Of a stretch of DNA of 64,000 nt, positions 25,031 to 37,480 are shown in pieces (the first letter of the stretch is position 1; every line of letters starts with the position of its first letter). Made by a program: the position numbers and the translations under genes. The notes beneath the pieces were generated by a model, which was not told where the DNA came from, ran no database searches, and saw only the letters and a list, made by a program, of their open reading frames with translations. This stretch comes from Nageia nagi (taxonomy: Eukaryota; Pinophyta): positions 12,834,001-12,898,000 of the forward strand of contig JBITNC010000002.1 in the NCBI GenBank assembly GCA_050084985.1, given 5' to 3'.

Positions 25031-25766
25031 TGGGATGTAGTGTTGGCAAAGTAATGATATCTCCTATGTTTAAATATGCTAAAAAATGTCTATACCTATA
25101 GGAATATTTTCTTTCTCCTCTTTCCAACAGCTTTTGAATCACTCCAAATAAACCTTCCAATCAAAATATATGCAAATTTAAAAAAATTGTACCTTTTTAA
25201 ACAGTGATTTGGAGATTATTCTATTGTCTGGCCTTCCAACTAATGTAAATATGAAATTTATATCATTTAGAGTCTGAAATTTCTATATATGGTAGCCTCA
25301 ATGTTTTTTTCAATTCCATAGGTTTTGTCAAATTCTGATATTCCAAGAGGAAATGGCTACAACTATCCCAAAATATGCTGAGTTTTGGATTTTTCAGAAG
25401 AGTTGTATGATGTGCCATGTGTCACCTATTTATTCCTAAACCTTAAAGTTTGTAATAGATAAACTTCAATCCATAACCTAACCAATACAATAGTTTTCAC
25501 ATATTTTGGAGGTGTAAAACTTTAGATATACACTTTTTAGCCAGAACACCTATTTCCAACCTGCTTTTCAGACTAGTCACAAACCCTAACTTCCCCCAAG
25601 TGTAACATGCAAACTATAGTGAATTAGGAGCTGAAATTTGAAATACAACTTCTTTGGTATGTCTTATAAATATGAAACAAATTTTAGAATCTAAAACAAT
25701 GTGAAAAAAAATTGATATAAAAAATTCCATGATAACTAGTTTTGAGCAATGAAACCGTAGAATCGT

Positions 25767-25781
25767 TGGCTCTGAATACCA
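25767..25781 (-). other. Primer-binding site (initiator Met tRNA)
   Basis: The minus strand reads TGGTATTCAGAGCCA two bases after the 5' LTR. The standard site is TGGTATCAGAGCCA, so there is one extra T. Confidence 0.8.
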
Positions 25782-25783
25782 AA

Positions 25784-26099
25784 TGTTATGAACCAAGTTC
25801 TCAAAATAGCATAAAATCAAAAGAGAAAGATCTCAAAACCTTGAATAAGAGATAAAATTAGTAACTAGACACTTCTAGGGGGAAACCTCCTTTACATCAC
25901 ATCAAATACACAATAATAGACAATACAAATGATAATACCTCCTTAGTATATATAGTAGTCCAAGGGGTGCCACTACAATGAAAGGACACTAGCCGACATA
26001 ACAATAATAATGTAATGGAATAAAAATAACAATAGTGGGATTATATGGGACACATAAGAACAATATATGGGCTACATGAGTAGTATAGGGGACCTAACA
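25784..26099 (-). repeat. 5' LTR of the chromovirus
   Basis: It aligns over its full 316 bp with the copy at 19662-19977. The minus strand begins TGTTAGGTCCCC at 26099 and ends CATAACA at 25784, followed by the primer site. Confidence 0.9.
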
Positions 26100-26111
26100 G
26101 ATGGGGTGTAT

Positions 26112-26750
26112 GTAGCCCAAGGGGGAGGTGCTCTCCTATAAGTCTCATATTAATTTTCTAAATCCTACAATAAGTTATCACTTGTTATGTGTGCATTGAG
26201 TCCAATTGACATTGGTGACAAAAGTGTTAAAATAATTATTTTTCTAGTTCTTATACTTTAATTAAAGGGATCCTATAGCTCCTTATATCATGCAACCAAT
26301 CAAGGATACTCTTGGTAATGATGATGAATAGCTCTATTGTAATATTATGCTATAAAAGGAGGTGGACATAAATAAAGAAGCATGGAAATTATAGGAGAGA
26401 TTATGAACAGGAAGAGAATTATGAGGTAAAGGAGATAGAAATATAATATTGTTGTAGAATATTTGATAGATAATTGTAGGGACACTGAAGGGTGTTCAAG
26501 GCATGTTCCTATTGCAATATTATAGAGCCTATTGTGAAAGCCATTGTATTACATCTACCTTAATAAATAGAGCTTTTAGTTTCATTATATTTTTCTCCCA
26601 AAGGAATGGTTTTTCAAGGGTAAAATTGGTATTCTTTATGGGTGATGATTCTATCTCTATTCTTGCATTTTAAATTCCTTTCAAATATTGTTGAATCTCT
26701 TCATTATTACAAGCACTTGGGAGTTAAGTACGAACTAAAGTGAATTAAGT
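26112..26750 (+). repeat. Probable 3' LTR of the disrupted gypsy element
   Basis: It begins near TGTATGTAGCCC after a G-rich stretch that is continuous with 19,640-19,661 once the chromovirus is removed. It has a TATA box GCTATAAAAGGAGG at about 26350 and an AATAAAT polyadenylation-like motif near 26562. The right end is unclear because the next element starts in degraded form by about 26,770. Confidence 0.45.
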
Positions 26751-26769
26751 GCAATATTTTAAATTATTA

Positions 26770-29700
26770 CAAAGAGTTTATGGATAATACAAGTCTTGAC
26801 AAAATATTTATGAAAGAATATGGAAAAATTGTAGTACCTATTACAACATTTAATAAGAAATATTCTTTTGCAAGGATATAAATAGCTAATGATGCATTTA
26901 ATAATATAAATTTATATGTAAGTCAACTAAAAACTAATAAAGAAAATCCTAAAAGAGGTTATGTTTTCAACCCCAATTTTGGTTACCACAAATTTTACTA
27001 AACCATTATTCATTGAACATGATGATTCAAGAATTGGTATTGGTGTAGTTTTGATGCAACAAAGGCATCAAATAGGTTTTTATAGTAAGTAACTTTCATT
27101 AATAAAATTAGTTAAGTCAACATATGAGAAAGAAACACTACCAATGTCACATGAAATTAAGAAATAGAAACCATATTTAGTAGGGAGATACTTTAAACTT
27201 AAAATAAATCATACTTTTTTAAAGTATTTTTTGAAATAATATCTTTCATATTCAAAGTAACACAAGTAGGTAACCAAGATGTGTAGCTATGATTCTAAGA
27301 TATAATATAAAGAGTGAAAATAAAATGTGGAGGGTAACACTCTATAGAATATATAAGAATTCAATAACTATTTAAATGACATAGCATATCCCCCACCAAT
27401 ATGAATAAAAAAAAAAGCTAAGTAAGAATAGAAGAATTATTTAGAGGCATGTAGTATAACTCAAAACTTAGCATCAAGCAAACTTATATAGTAGGACTAT
27501 CCATGTAATGGGCAGATTTTAAGGATTAAAGATAGTATTTTTAATAGAATCATTCAAGAAAAACATTGATATTACAATAATTGCAAGTGTCACCTATAAA
27601 ACATTATTCAAGGTTTCTCAAAATTTAAGAAAATGTAAATCAATTTTTTGTAGATAGGAATGAAAAAGGACATAAAGAATTTTGTGAAAGAATGTTAGGT
27701 ATATTAAAGGAATAAACAAGAAATTATGAAAAATCTAGGATTACTACAACTAGTTTTGATGAGGAATAATAATATAAAGGTATCTAGGATAAAATAATTC
27801 TTTAGACATATTTAGTGAATGTAATTTAATATTCATGGTTGTCTTGTAAAACTGTTTCCTCAATACCATTGTCTTGTAAAATTGTATCCTCAATACCATG
27901 TTCTCAAACCATGGTATTCATTCTTGTAAATGCCTATTTATAGGCCTCTCTTTGTAATCAAATGTGTTATGATTTTCAATTCCTTATAATTGGTATTTGA
28001 GCATGAATGTTTCTTTGATGATGAAATTATGGTAGAAGGAAGAGCTCAAAAGTTGAATACCAATGCTTCAAAGATACCCACCATAAAATAATGGTAATCA
28101 CATGGACTATAAAGAGTCAAACTATTCCATGTAGCCATTCATTGTGAAGATATTGAAATGATAGAGCCAACATAACTGATAGCATGCCAAATGAAGGTCT
28201 AATGAAGAAGTTATGATAAAAACTCTTCTAGTATAAAAAATTTAGCTATAGTACCTATAAATATAGGCAAATTGTAGAAGCTATAAATTGTCATATAGAG
28301 CTCCCTTTTGTGTGTTCTTTAGAAATTTGGAAATTTCTATATATGTAGAATGTACATACAAAATTTCATTCCATTTGGAGTATTATGGGACCTTCATTTT
28401 TTACTTACACCAAGACTTAGGTACATATGTTCTTAAACTAGCAATAGAATACAACTCCAATGTGTAGTAAAAGAAATGCAAAATGGATGAGGTGAACCCA
28501 AAATTAAGAAGATGGAGGGGAGGTGATATTGACATAAATACAATGCCCCCTCATATCTCACATAAAGAAATTTGAGAGCAAAGTCATAAATTTGAGCCAA
28601 GCTCTGATACCAATTATAATGAATTGAAATTTAGAATATATTTCATTACAAAGAGAGACATATAAATAAGTGTTTACAAGAATGAATACCATGGTTTAAG
28701 AACATGGTATTGAGGACACAATTTTAAAATACAATGGTATTGAGGACACAATTTTACAAGATAATCGTGAACATTAAATTACATTCACTAAATGCATCTA
28801 AAGCATTATTTTATCCCAGATACCTTAGAAAGGTATTTTATTATTATTTATATTATTATTTCTCATAAGTTTCTATTCCAATAAAATATTGGGAGGATAT
28901 TTCCATAGATTTTATTAAAGGCATACCTAAATCTAAAGTGAAAATAATGATTTTTATAATGGCAAGTAGACTTTTAAAATATGCATATTTTTTAGTACTA
29001 TAATATCTAGTCATAGTTAGTAAAGTAGCTAAGGTATTTTTGGATCAAATTTTATGTGATAGTTAACTAATGTCTAGTCATAGTTAACTAATATTTTTTT
29101 AAATAATTTTTTTAATTAAGTGGTACCAAATTTGAAATAAGCTTGACATATGACCTACAAATAGAAGAGTGAATAAATGCTTGCGTACTTATTTGAGATT
29201 TTTTCCTAAGGAGAAGTAATATCAATTTGTAAAATGGATTTTTCTAATGGAATGGTGGTACAACACACAATATCATCTATCTTTCAATATTTCCTCATTT
29301 GATATTTTCTATAGTTAAAAACCTCCTTCATTGGCCAATTATTTTTCTTATTCATTAAAGGTAAAAGGGTTGAGTAATTTCTTATAATAATGATATGAAT
29401 TACTAAGGCTACTCAAAAATAATTTAAGCTAAACATAAATAGTATGAAATGAAAAAAGTACCAAAATAGGATAGAAAGAATATTTGAAATAGGAGATATG
29501 GTATTTTTAAGGTTGTAACCCTACTAACAAATATCTCTCAAAAATTAGACTAATAACAAATTGGGTCTAAGATTCTATGAACCTTACAATATTCTTCATA
29601 AGATTTGAGAAGTGGCATAACCATTAGAATTACCACCAAAATAAAAAGTATGTATCTATTTTTTTATGGTTTTTAAATAAAATAATATCTTGTATAAAAG

Positions 29701-29905
29701 ATACAATACTAAGTATTGGTTGTTGAATTAGATGAATAAGGACAAGTGATATTGAAACCAAACATTATGGTTTAGATAAGAGGGAGACACCTAATACAAT
29801 AGAAGATGATTGAGTTTATCATCAAGTGGAAATACCTAATAAAGGAGGATGCTACATGAGAGTCAGAATGGTTCCAATATAACCATAATGCCCACAACAT
29901 GATTA
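26770..29905 (+). pseudogene. pol: Second chromovirus pol pseudogene, truncated and interrupted
   Basis: It starts in the RT to RNase H junction (MKEYGKIVVPITTFNKKYSF, about 26810). It continues with RNase H (DDSRIGIGVVLMQQRHQIGF near 27025; STYEKETLPMSHEIKK; VGRYFKLKINHTFLKYFLK). After an insert at 27,777-28,828 come integrase words (YWEDISIDFIKGIPKSKVK at about 28,888 and EWWYNTQYHLSFN near 29,250). It ends with a decayed chromodomain EFIIKWKYLIKEDAT, stop, ESEWFQYN (29,813-29,880). Upstream gag, protease and most of RT are missing, so the 5' half was lost. Stops are frequent; this copy is older than the complete chromovirus. Confidence 0.8.
27777..28828. mobile_element. Palindromic insert with LTR-plus-primer-site arms
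   Basis: Arms 27777-28003 and 28601-28827 are inverted copies of the same length (227 bp), separated by 597 bp. The inner end of each arm is a primer-binding-site sequence facing the centre: TTATAATTGGTATTTGAGC on the left, and on the minus strand of the right arm TTATAATTGGTATCAGAGC, a perfect initiator-Met site. Thus each arm looks like the 5' LTR end of an LTR element, facing inward. The direct repeat AAAGGTAT flanks or overlaps both outer ends (27776-27783 and 28829-28836). Arms also share a short internal repeat (TCCTCAATACCAT twice). No coding frame is seen in the centre. It interrupts the chromovirus integrase. Confidence 0.7.
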
Positions 29906-29924
29906 TTATTTTAGGCTAGTAGTG

Positions 29925-30100
29925 TAGGATCCATATTATCATAGTACATAGGGAGTATTACAAATATTAGTATATATAAGTGTAATTTGATCATCAATTC
30001 ATCATCAAATATCATTTTTCTCAATTTAATATATTTTAATATTTATATGGAGACTTGCCCTCTTCAAGTGGTCTTGCATTCTTATTTATTGGCCTATTAA
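29925..30100 (+). repeat. Possible 3' LTR start of the second chromovirus
   Basis: TGTAGGATCC opens about 20 bases after the decayed chromodomain frame, followed by a TATA-like TATATATAAG at about 29971. There is no matching copy in the window, so the extent is unknown. Confidence 0.3.
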
Positions 30101-30109
30101 TTTTTGATC

Positions 30110-30530
30110 TATCATTGCTATTCTAAAGTACATTATGGATGCTTATTGGGAATCAATATATGGCTATTAATTATTATTTCTATGATTATAAATTGTAAAT
30201 ATGATGCTAATGAATTATTTTTATTGCCAAGTTATTTCTATTGAAATGATCTTGAGTATAAATATTGTGAATATATTATTTTGAGAATAAATCTTACTAG
30301 ATATATTAGATTACAAATACAATCATTATAAAAAATTCCTATTGTGAACACATGATAATATAAATAAATGTTACTATTGTGAAAGAATATTGTATACTTA
30401 AAAGTTAAAAACAAGGCTATTGCTTCACAACAAACCTATTTCTATGAGCATATATGTGAAAAATAAAACTTGTTATCATGTTTTATAATAAACCTTCACT
30501 CAAATTGTTAAAAAAAAAAGGAATTGATGG
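30110..30530. other. AT-rich stretch without genes
   Basis: Nothing beyond short open frames is visible. Confidence 0.4.
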
Positions 30531-30539
30531 ATAGATAAA

Positions 30540-30860
30540 TTGGAGATGGGTAGTTGAAACTCTCAAGAAATGAGAGACTCATGTTCAAGTCTCCCCACTA
30601 CCCATTGAAACATACCAAAAATCCTATTGAGTTGATGGTAGGTGCAAACAAGACCAAGATCATACCCCTTGAACAACATGGATACCTCTCAATTGCAAAA
30701 TCTAATTTTGTAATTACTTTTTCATAAACTTTAAAAAATAGTAAACAATAAAAATTATTTGAAAAACAAACATGAATTATTTGAAAAAATAGATGTGAAC
30801 GTATCTCATGTAATACAAACAAATAAACATGGATTATTGAAGACAACTAATATGTAAACC
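30540..30860 (+). mobile_element. Candidate tRNA-derived SINE
   Basis: TAGTTGAAACT (30551-30561) fits the polymerase III A box at all but one fixed position, and GTTCAAGTC (30583-30591) is a perfect B box, with about 32 bases between starts, as in a tRNA head. The surrounding text (GAAACTCTCAAGAAATGAGA, CTCATGTTCAAGTCTCCCC) is the usual style of plant SINE heads. The 3' end and target duplication are not clear, so the right limit is a guess. Confidence 0.45.
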
Positions 30861-32054
30861 AAGATTTTATTGTCACATCAGTGAGTTATTACACAATAGG
30901 AATCCCCCTTTTGAGCTTTCGAAGCTGATTTTCAAATCCACAGTTGAAAATTTATTAAAGAGGAGGTTGACCATGAAATAGTTTTTAACCACTTGATTTA
31001 ATTTTTTCAATTAAGGGGATAATATTTTATTATATTACTTGTCTAATAATAATAAAAAGTTAACAAATATAAAGGAATTAAATATGGTTATTAAAAATAT
31101 TCTATACTAACATATATGCTATTCATTATAAATACTATCTTTTGAAATATGATATTGTAAGATTAGAAATTAAAATACATATAGATTAAGTTTTATTCAT
31201 ATATTATTTTCTTTTCTCAAATATTTAATTATAAACATGATTTTAAATTTTTTTTGGTTCCTTTAAATTACTTGAACTTTAGAAACAATCATAAAAATGA
31301 TAATGCTTATACCTAAATTTATTTCTTATGTACTTTCTTACATTTATATCTTATATAAAATAGTGATAATTTAACATGTAAATTATATATTTTTTAAAAG
31401 TACATTCACTAAATGAGTATTTGAAAAATTTATATTTATACTCATGCATGTATAAAATAAATTTACATATTGAATATAATGTTATAAAATATGTTATTAT
31501 TTGTTTAAAAAATATATATTTGTATATTAGTTAATTTTTTAATAATATAATATTTATATATTCAACTATTCTATTATTACCATGTTATGAATAATTTTTT
31601 TTTTTTTAAATATTACATATATATTTTACCAATATTTTCATGTCATTGATAAGAAAAATAAGATCATTATACTAATTTTGCATACTATTATATTATATCT
31701 TCTAATTAATCAATTATTTCACTTATCTAAAATAAAAATAAAAAATATTATAAAAAATATAAATATATTAAATAATATTAAAAATAAATTAAGTATAATA
31801 GCATGTGTTATTAATTATAAATATGATCTTTTAAAAATCGATAATGCAATAGCATACTTTGAAATATATATTAATTTATTTTTATTGAATAGTTTAAGTA
31901 AAGATATTATTATTGGATTAAGGTTTTAAAGGAGCGCTATCAATTATCCAATTCTAGCTCCCATGGAGATCTTATAGGATAAGGTGTTCATTTACTAATA
32001 GGTGCTAGTTGTCTTCTCTACCACCTAGCAACCTCCCCTCAATTTTTTCTTTAA

Positions 32055-33300
32055 ATGGCATATGCTAACTCTATAGCTTCAACTTTTGTTGAAGTTGCTG
32101 GAGGGAATCATGGTACTCAGATTGAACATGGAACCCAAAAAACTTTTTCCCAAGGTGTATCATGAGGTAATGTCTCTCCTCTAGATATTGTTATCCCATT
32201 GAGTGAGTTTAATAGTACATGCTCTTGGCTAGAGTCTCGTACCCTAGTTGGGTATTTTCTAGGTTGTATCCCTAAGGAGTCTATTATCCATACTTGGATT
32301 TAGCAAACATGGCATGGATTCAAGGTTGATGGTATCTAGAATCTAACCAAAGGGCTTTTCTTATTTCTCTTTATGGGTCCCTCTTAGGCTAAAGCAGTTT
32401 TGAGTCATGGTTCTTGGTCTATATGTAGTTCCCTTTTGGTCTTTCAACCATGCACAAAGAGTTTTTCTATAACCAACTAGGTTTACCTTAGGGTTCTTAT
32501 ATGGTTGAATTTCCAAGTCTTCCCCTACCTCTATGGCCATACCACCACCAATTGTGTGCACCTCTTGGTGAATTTGTCTATTGTGAAATAGACCATTTTT
32601 ATGCCTCTAACCCATAAAAGCATTTTTGCATCAAAGTGTACCTTTTGAAAGATCTCAAGGAATTTGTGGACCTATAAGTTGGCAACTATCACTTTTAGTA
32701 GAGAGTTATGTACATAAACTTGCCCAACACTTACTACCATTTCTAGTTTAATGCCCATAAAATTTGAGAATACCCTCTAATGGTAGAGAAGCAAGCTAGA
32801 GATTCAGTTACGGCTCCCTCTCCTCCCATTCTAAGTTTGAAAGTTGGACAAGAAGAATGGCAAGTAGTCCAAAGGTAAGGAAAAATTATTAAACAAACCT
32901 TGACCTCTAGTGTTCCTAGTTCTTTCAATCCCTCAAAGAACCTAACAACTATTTCCACTACTTCGACGGTGGCTATTCCTACTCCTACTACCTAGGTCGC
33001 ACCTATGGTTGCAATAGTCATGGGAAGTGTTCTCCCATTGGATGCCATATTTTTAGAATCCAAAGCTTCCATAATGCTTTCTATTGGTCTCCAATAATCC
33101 ATTATACAAGAAGGGAGCTCTTTATACCTTGAGTATTCTCCCATCAATGTTCAATGGCCTTGTAGCCCTTCTTGGGGTGAACTCATGGGTCATTCTAATA
33201 AGAGGAGGTAGTAGAGTTTGGCAGCTTCAACTAGGATTCTTTCTTTAGTAACCCCTATGCCTCCCTCACACATTGGGAATAATAAATATGTTGATGGTGG
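32055..33300 (+). pseudogene. LINE ORF1 (DUF4283 protein)
   Basis: The ATG at 32055 opens MAYANSIASTFVEVAGGN; the first stop comes after about 36 codons. Next comes the DUF4283 hallmark SWLESRTLVGYFLGCIPKES with IIHTWI, stop, QTWHGFKVDGI (about 32220-32335), as in plant L1 ORF1 nucleic-acid chaperones. The remainder up to ORF2 is low-complexity (Ser/Pro/Thr) and full of stops. The role would be binding the element RNA. Confidence 0.65.
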
Positions 33301-33321
33301 TATGAACCTCGATCACTTTCC

Positions 33322-36300
33322 ATGATTTTTCTCTCATGGAATGTAAGAGGACTGATGGACCCAGTCTGAAAATATCTAGTTCAAGATGAAATAGTTATGT
33401 GTTCTTGATATTATGGAGTTCTCGATGTCATAATCTTATAAGAAATTAATATTTTTGATTTTATTTTTCAATGTACCTATTCTTTTTTCTAGCCTAGGTA
33501 TCTTTGTTTTACCACTAATCATTCCCCTAATAGTGGGGGGGGCTATCACCCTCTTAGCAGCTCGTTGGAAGGAGTATATGGTTATTTGGGGAGTGGATCC
33601 TCTTAATCAAGTGGTTTGGATTTTCTTGAAGTTGATGGAATATCTTTTGGGATCCTAAATATGTATGCTACCAATAATGCCCATGAAAGTTACAATCTAT
33701 GGAAGTGGTGTGCTATTTCCACTCCACCTACCATGTGGATCATGTGTGGGGACTTCAATATGACTGAGAAGCCATTTGAAAAGGTGAGTCAGCATCCCAT
33801 GTGATGGGCCATTGGAGAAAGCAAATATTGGTAATTCATATGGAATAAGCTTAATTTGTCTAACCCCAATGTTTACTTTTCCCCTTCTAACTTTTCTGAG
33901 AGCCTTTGGTGTACATGGTCTAACTTTCAAGTTAACCATGCACATATTATCAAATGGATTGATAGAGCATGCTATATAATCATACTAACTTTTTTTCATA
34001 GGGTGCAAGTCCCAGCACCCATTGTGAAACCATTCTTGGCACCACCAACTCTAAACATGCTCTAATCATGTTTTCTATTCATAAAAAAGATGCTCAATAC
34101 TGCCATTACAAAATCCAATTTTTTTAATACTTATTTCCTTCAACATCCTCCCATGTTATACCATATTAGCAAGGTTTGGAACCTTATTCCTCACCCCATA
34201 AGTGATTCTAGTTGGATTGACTGGTGGAATGATTCTATTACTTGAACCTCTACTTTGTTGAGAATCCTTAGCAAAAACACTGCTAAGTTCATAATACAAT
34301 CCAAATTAGCATTGCATGATGAACTTATTAGAGCTTCCATTGAGCTTGAGGCTAGTCCCTTCAATCTTGAGCTCTAGTCTCATGTTGCTCTTCTTCATCA
34401 TGAGCTCAAGGTTGCTAAATTATATAAGGCTAAAGGAGCTCAACTAAAGGCTAGACTCCACTAGCTTAAAATTGGGAATAGAGTTTCTAACTAATTCTTT
34501 CAAAAACTTCATCCTCCTTGGTTGGTAACCCAATTCAAACCCCTCCAAGTGGATAGAGCCTAGGTTACTTCTCTTCCTAAGATCATTTATCTTTCCACTC
34601 CCATTATTCCTCTAGTTTTGCTGCTCAACCCTACACCCTGGAAAGAGAGCAAGCCTTGGAAGCTTGTATAGTTATTTTCCCCTCCATTCTATCTGCTAAC
34701 CCTTAGGTTGAATGGTACAAGTGTCTTTCCTTGAAATACCTTGAATAAGCCTTGTCCCAAATGGATAATGAAAAAGCCCCTAGGCTAAATGGATTCCCTT
34801 ATGAATTCTATAAATAACTTTGGGATTTGGTTGGAAAGGATCTTCACAAAGTTTATCTTGAAGCCATGCTCATGGGATCCCTTAGGGGTATCATTAATAG
34901 AGGGAATATCAAGTTTATCCCTAAGCCTAGTGATCTTGAGATTATCATAAATTGGAGTTCTATCAGCTTGTTGAATTGTATCTACAAAATCATTGCTAAG
35001 GCTCTTACTCTCCACATTCGACATCTTTTACCTTTGATTGTTAGATCCGAGAAAATTGGCTTCATTCAAGGATGTTATCTCTTGGATAAAATCCAAGCAT
35101 TCTAGGAGGGAATGGAATTGTCCTAGATGTTTGGTTAGAGTGTTTTGTTCATTAAGATTGATTTTGAGAAATCTTACAACCGTATTGAACGGTGGTTCAT
35201 TCTTGCTATGCTCAAAGTGCTTGGGTTTGGACCTATATTCATTAACTCTATATCCATGCTTTTCAAAGATGCTTCAATGGTGCTGAATCTTAACAACTTC
35301 TAGTTAGATAGTATTAGTATATTTTGCTCAATTTGATAAGGCTATCTTATTTCCTCCTCTCTCTACATTTTGGCTACTAAAGTTTTTGGCTATATTCTTA
35401 TTGCTCAAACAACCCAAAACTACATTCATGGAATAAATCTACCTCATAACCAAGGGAAAATGGTTAATGGACACTTTATAAATGAATATTTCCTTACCCT
35501 TAGGGTGGATGAGCACTCCATATCTACTACTCTCAATTGGTTGGATATTTTTTGTGAAACCTCAAGTTTAGGTATACAATGGAAAAAGACCTCATGTTAT
35601 AAACAATCAATGTATGACCCTCCTTCTTGGCTACAAAACTTTTAGTGGAAGTGGATCAACACTGGTGAGGTATTCAAATTTCTTAGTATGCCCTTTGCTT
35701 TTCATGGCCATTTGGCCCAACTTTGGAGTTATGTGGTCCAAAAGGTTGAATCTAAATTTGATTACTAGTTCTCTAAAAAGTTTTCTCTAGTCAGTAAATT
35801 CTAAATTTTCTCAAAAGTTATTTTAGCTACTCATGTTTACTATTCTTCTTGTTGGGTCCCATCTCAAGCTTATTATAACAATATGGAAAAAAATTTACAA
35901 GACTTTATTTAGTGCAATTCTTCTGAGAGTGTCATAGAGTGGCTTAGGAGTTCTATTTTCTCTTTAGAGAGCTAGGGGAATGGGGATTTTTTATTGTAAA
36001 TGTCAAGGCATCTCCCTCTATGCCAAGTGCATAGTCCATGTTATATGGGGAAATGAGTCATGGAAGGTTTTAATTCAACATTTTATTTCCATAGGGTTTC
36101 CCTTTAACTATCGAGCTTGGCAAGGAATAGATCTCCCCTCACTTGTTACAGTCCCAGTGGCCATCAAGACCTAGGGATCCTTTGTCATTCATAGCATTTG
36201 GAAGGCTTGGCAACAAATTACCACTTGGTTCGAATGGAAGGGAATAGGGTTTTAAAAAGGGTTATATTTTAATTTTAAGAACATTTGATGGTATTCTTTT

Positions 36301-37480
36301 TTGGTTATCAAAATATACCTATGGCTCAAGTTCATTAGGTCCATGCCCTAAGGTTCTTTAAGAAAGGCATTTGCTCCATTACAAACTTCTTAAATTGGCA
36401 AACTAGGGACTGGATCCCTTGGGAATCCTTCAAGTGTTGATTCAAGCTCACTAATGCTGATAAGGATACATATGATGTGGTTCTTCATATTACCCCTAAT
36501 AATATGCTTCATAAAATCAAGGTTTTTTCACTATAAACATGGTAGATGGATTGGCACTGGCATGTTGATACTCTATTTCTTAATTACAAAGTTAGGATGG
36601 GTATAGGTGGTTATCCTTATATTTACCTATGGTCACCAATTTAAACAATAGGTAGGATTTAATTTCTATAAAATCTCATTGGATAATTTGCTTTTGCAAT
36701 AATTGGGCTTCTTATATTGAACCCAAACATGCTATTTTTGCATGGATTCCTTTGTACCAAGGCCTCCCACTTGAGAATAGGATCTGGTATTTGGTTGTGC
36801 TTGACCATAAATGTGCCTTTTGCAAATGCTTTTGAATCATGTTTTCATCTATTGTAAGATTTTCCTCGATATAGACAAGATTAGGATTGGGTTCTCACTT
36901 TCTTTTCCCCCTTTTTTATTTTTAGAGTTTCATGGTCCCAAACCCTTCTAGGGGATTTTGTTGTGTTTTCTACCCCCTATTTGAGGTTTGGAAATTATTT
37001 AGATTTAGCCTTTTATTTCATATCTAGAAAAGCTAAAATAGGGTTTTGTTTAAAAATCATGCTCCTTTATTTTTTGGGCATCATGACAAACTAGAAGTAT
37101 TTAATGATGTTTGGCTACAGATTATCTCTCAAGAAAACAAGGTGGCTATGGAAGTTGATCACCTACAAGACCTACTAGAACATTAGGCAAAGGCTCCCTA
37201 CATTATTAGTCACATTCCTCTAGAGCATAGCGATGTTGAATGCTTTCACTCCTTCTCTCAACATCACCCTTGTCACACATTTGACAAGCATATGCTAGCT
37301 GTCTTGGTCACCATTAGTCTTAGCCTTCTCCTCCCCATACACATGCTACATTCAATGGAGCTTGCTCTTTCCACCCTCAAGGTGTTTGGGATGATGGTCA
37401 ACCAAAATCCTCTTCAACCATGGATGGCTAGGGAGATACTGGTGATTACACTGGTGTTAGATGGATGATGGTCAAGGAAA
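33322..37480 (+). pseudogene. LINE ORF2: endonuclease, reverse transcriptase, zf-RVT
   Basis: The endonuclease starts MIFLSWNVRGLMDP (33322), the standard N-terminus of L1 endonucleases, and has GILNMYATNNAHESY and MWIMCGDFNMTEKPF (about 33650-33775). RT has NEKAPRLNGFPYEFYK (about 34767), IINWSSISLLNCIYKIIAKA, KIGFIQGCYLLDKI and FIKIDFEKSYNRIEWW. The catalytic FADD box is replaced by FINE at 35475-35486. The C-terminal zf-RVT region is recognisable from IFAWIPLYQGLPLENRIW and HKCAFC (about 36735-36825). Stops and shifts are common, so it is dead. Confidence 0.85.

Larger units (their letters stand above)
19662..26099 (-). mobile_element. Complete Ty3/gypsy chromovirus, nested insertion
   Basis: Two LTRs of 316 bp each, TG...CA bounded on both strands, flank an internal region with primer site, gag, protease, RT, RNase H, integrase and chromodomain in chromovirus order on the minus strand. 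The sequences next to the outer ends are TATGG (19657-19661) and GATGG (26100-26104), a 5-bp target duplication with one mismatch. The LTRs differ at about 22 of 316 positions by eye (about 93% identity), so the insertion is old. It is structurally complete but carries in-frame stops. It lies within the 3' non-coding part of the plus-strand gypsy element that ends near 19,060. Confidence 0.9.

Noticed and set aside
33697-33945. Minus-strand open frame opposite the LINE endonuclease
   Set aside because: It is a shadow of the plus-strand ORF2, which carries recognisable endonuclease motifs.
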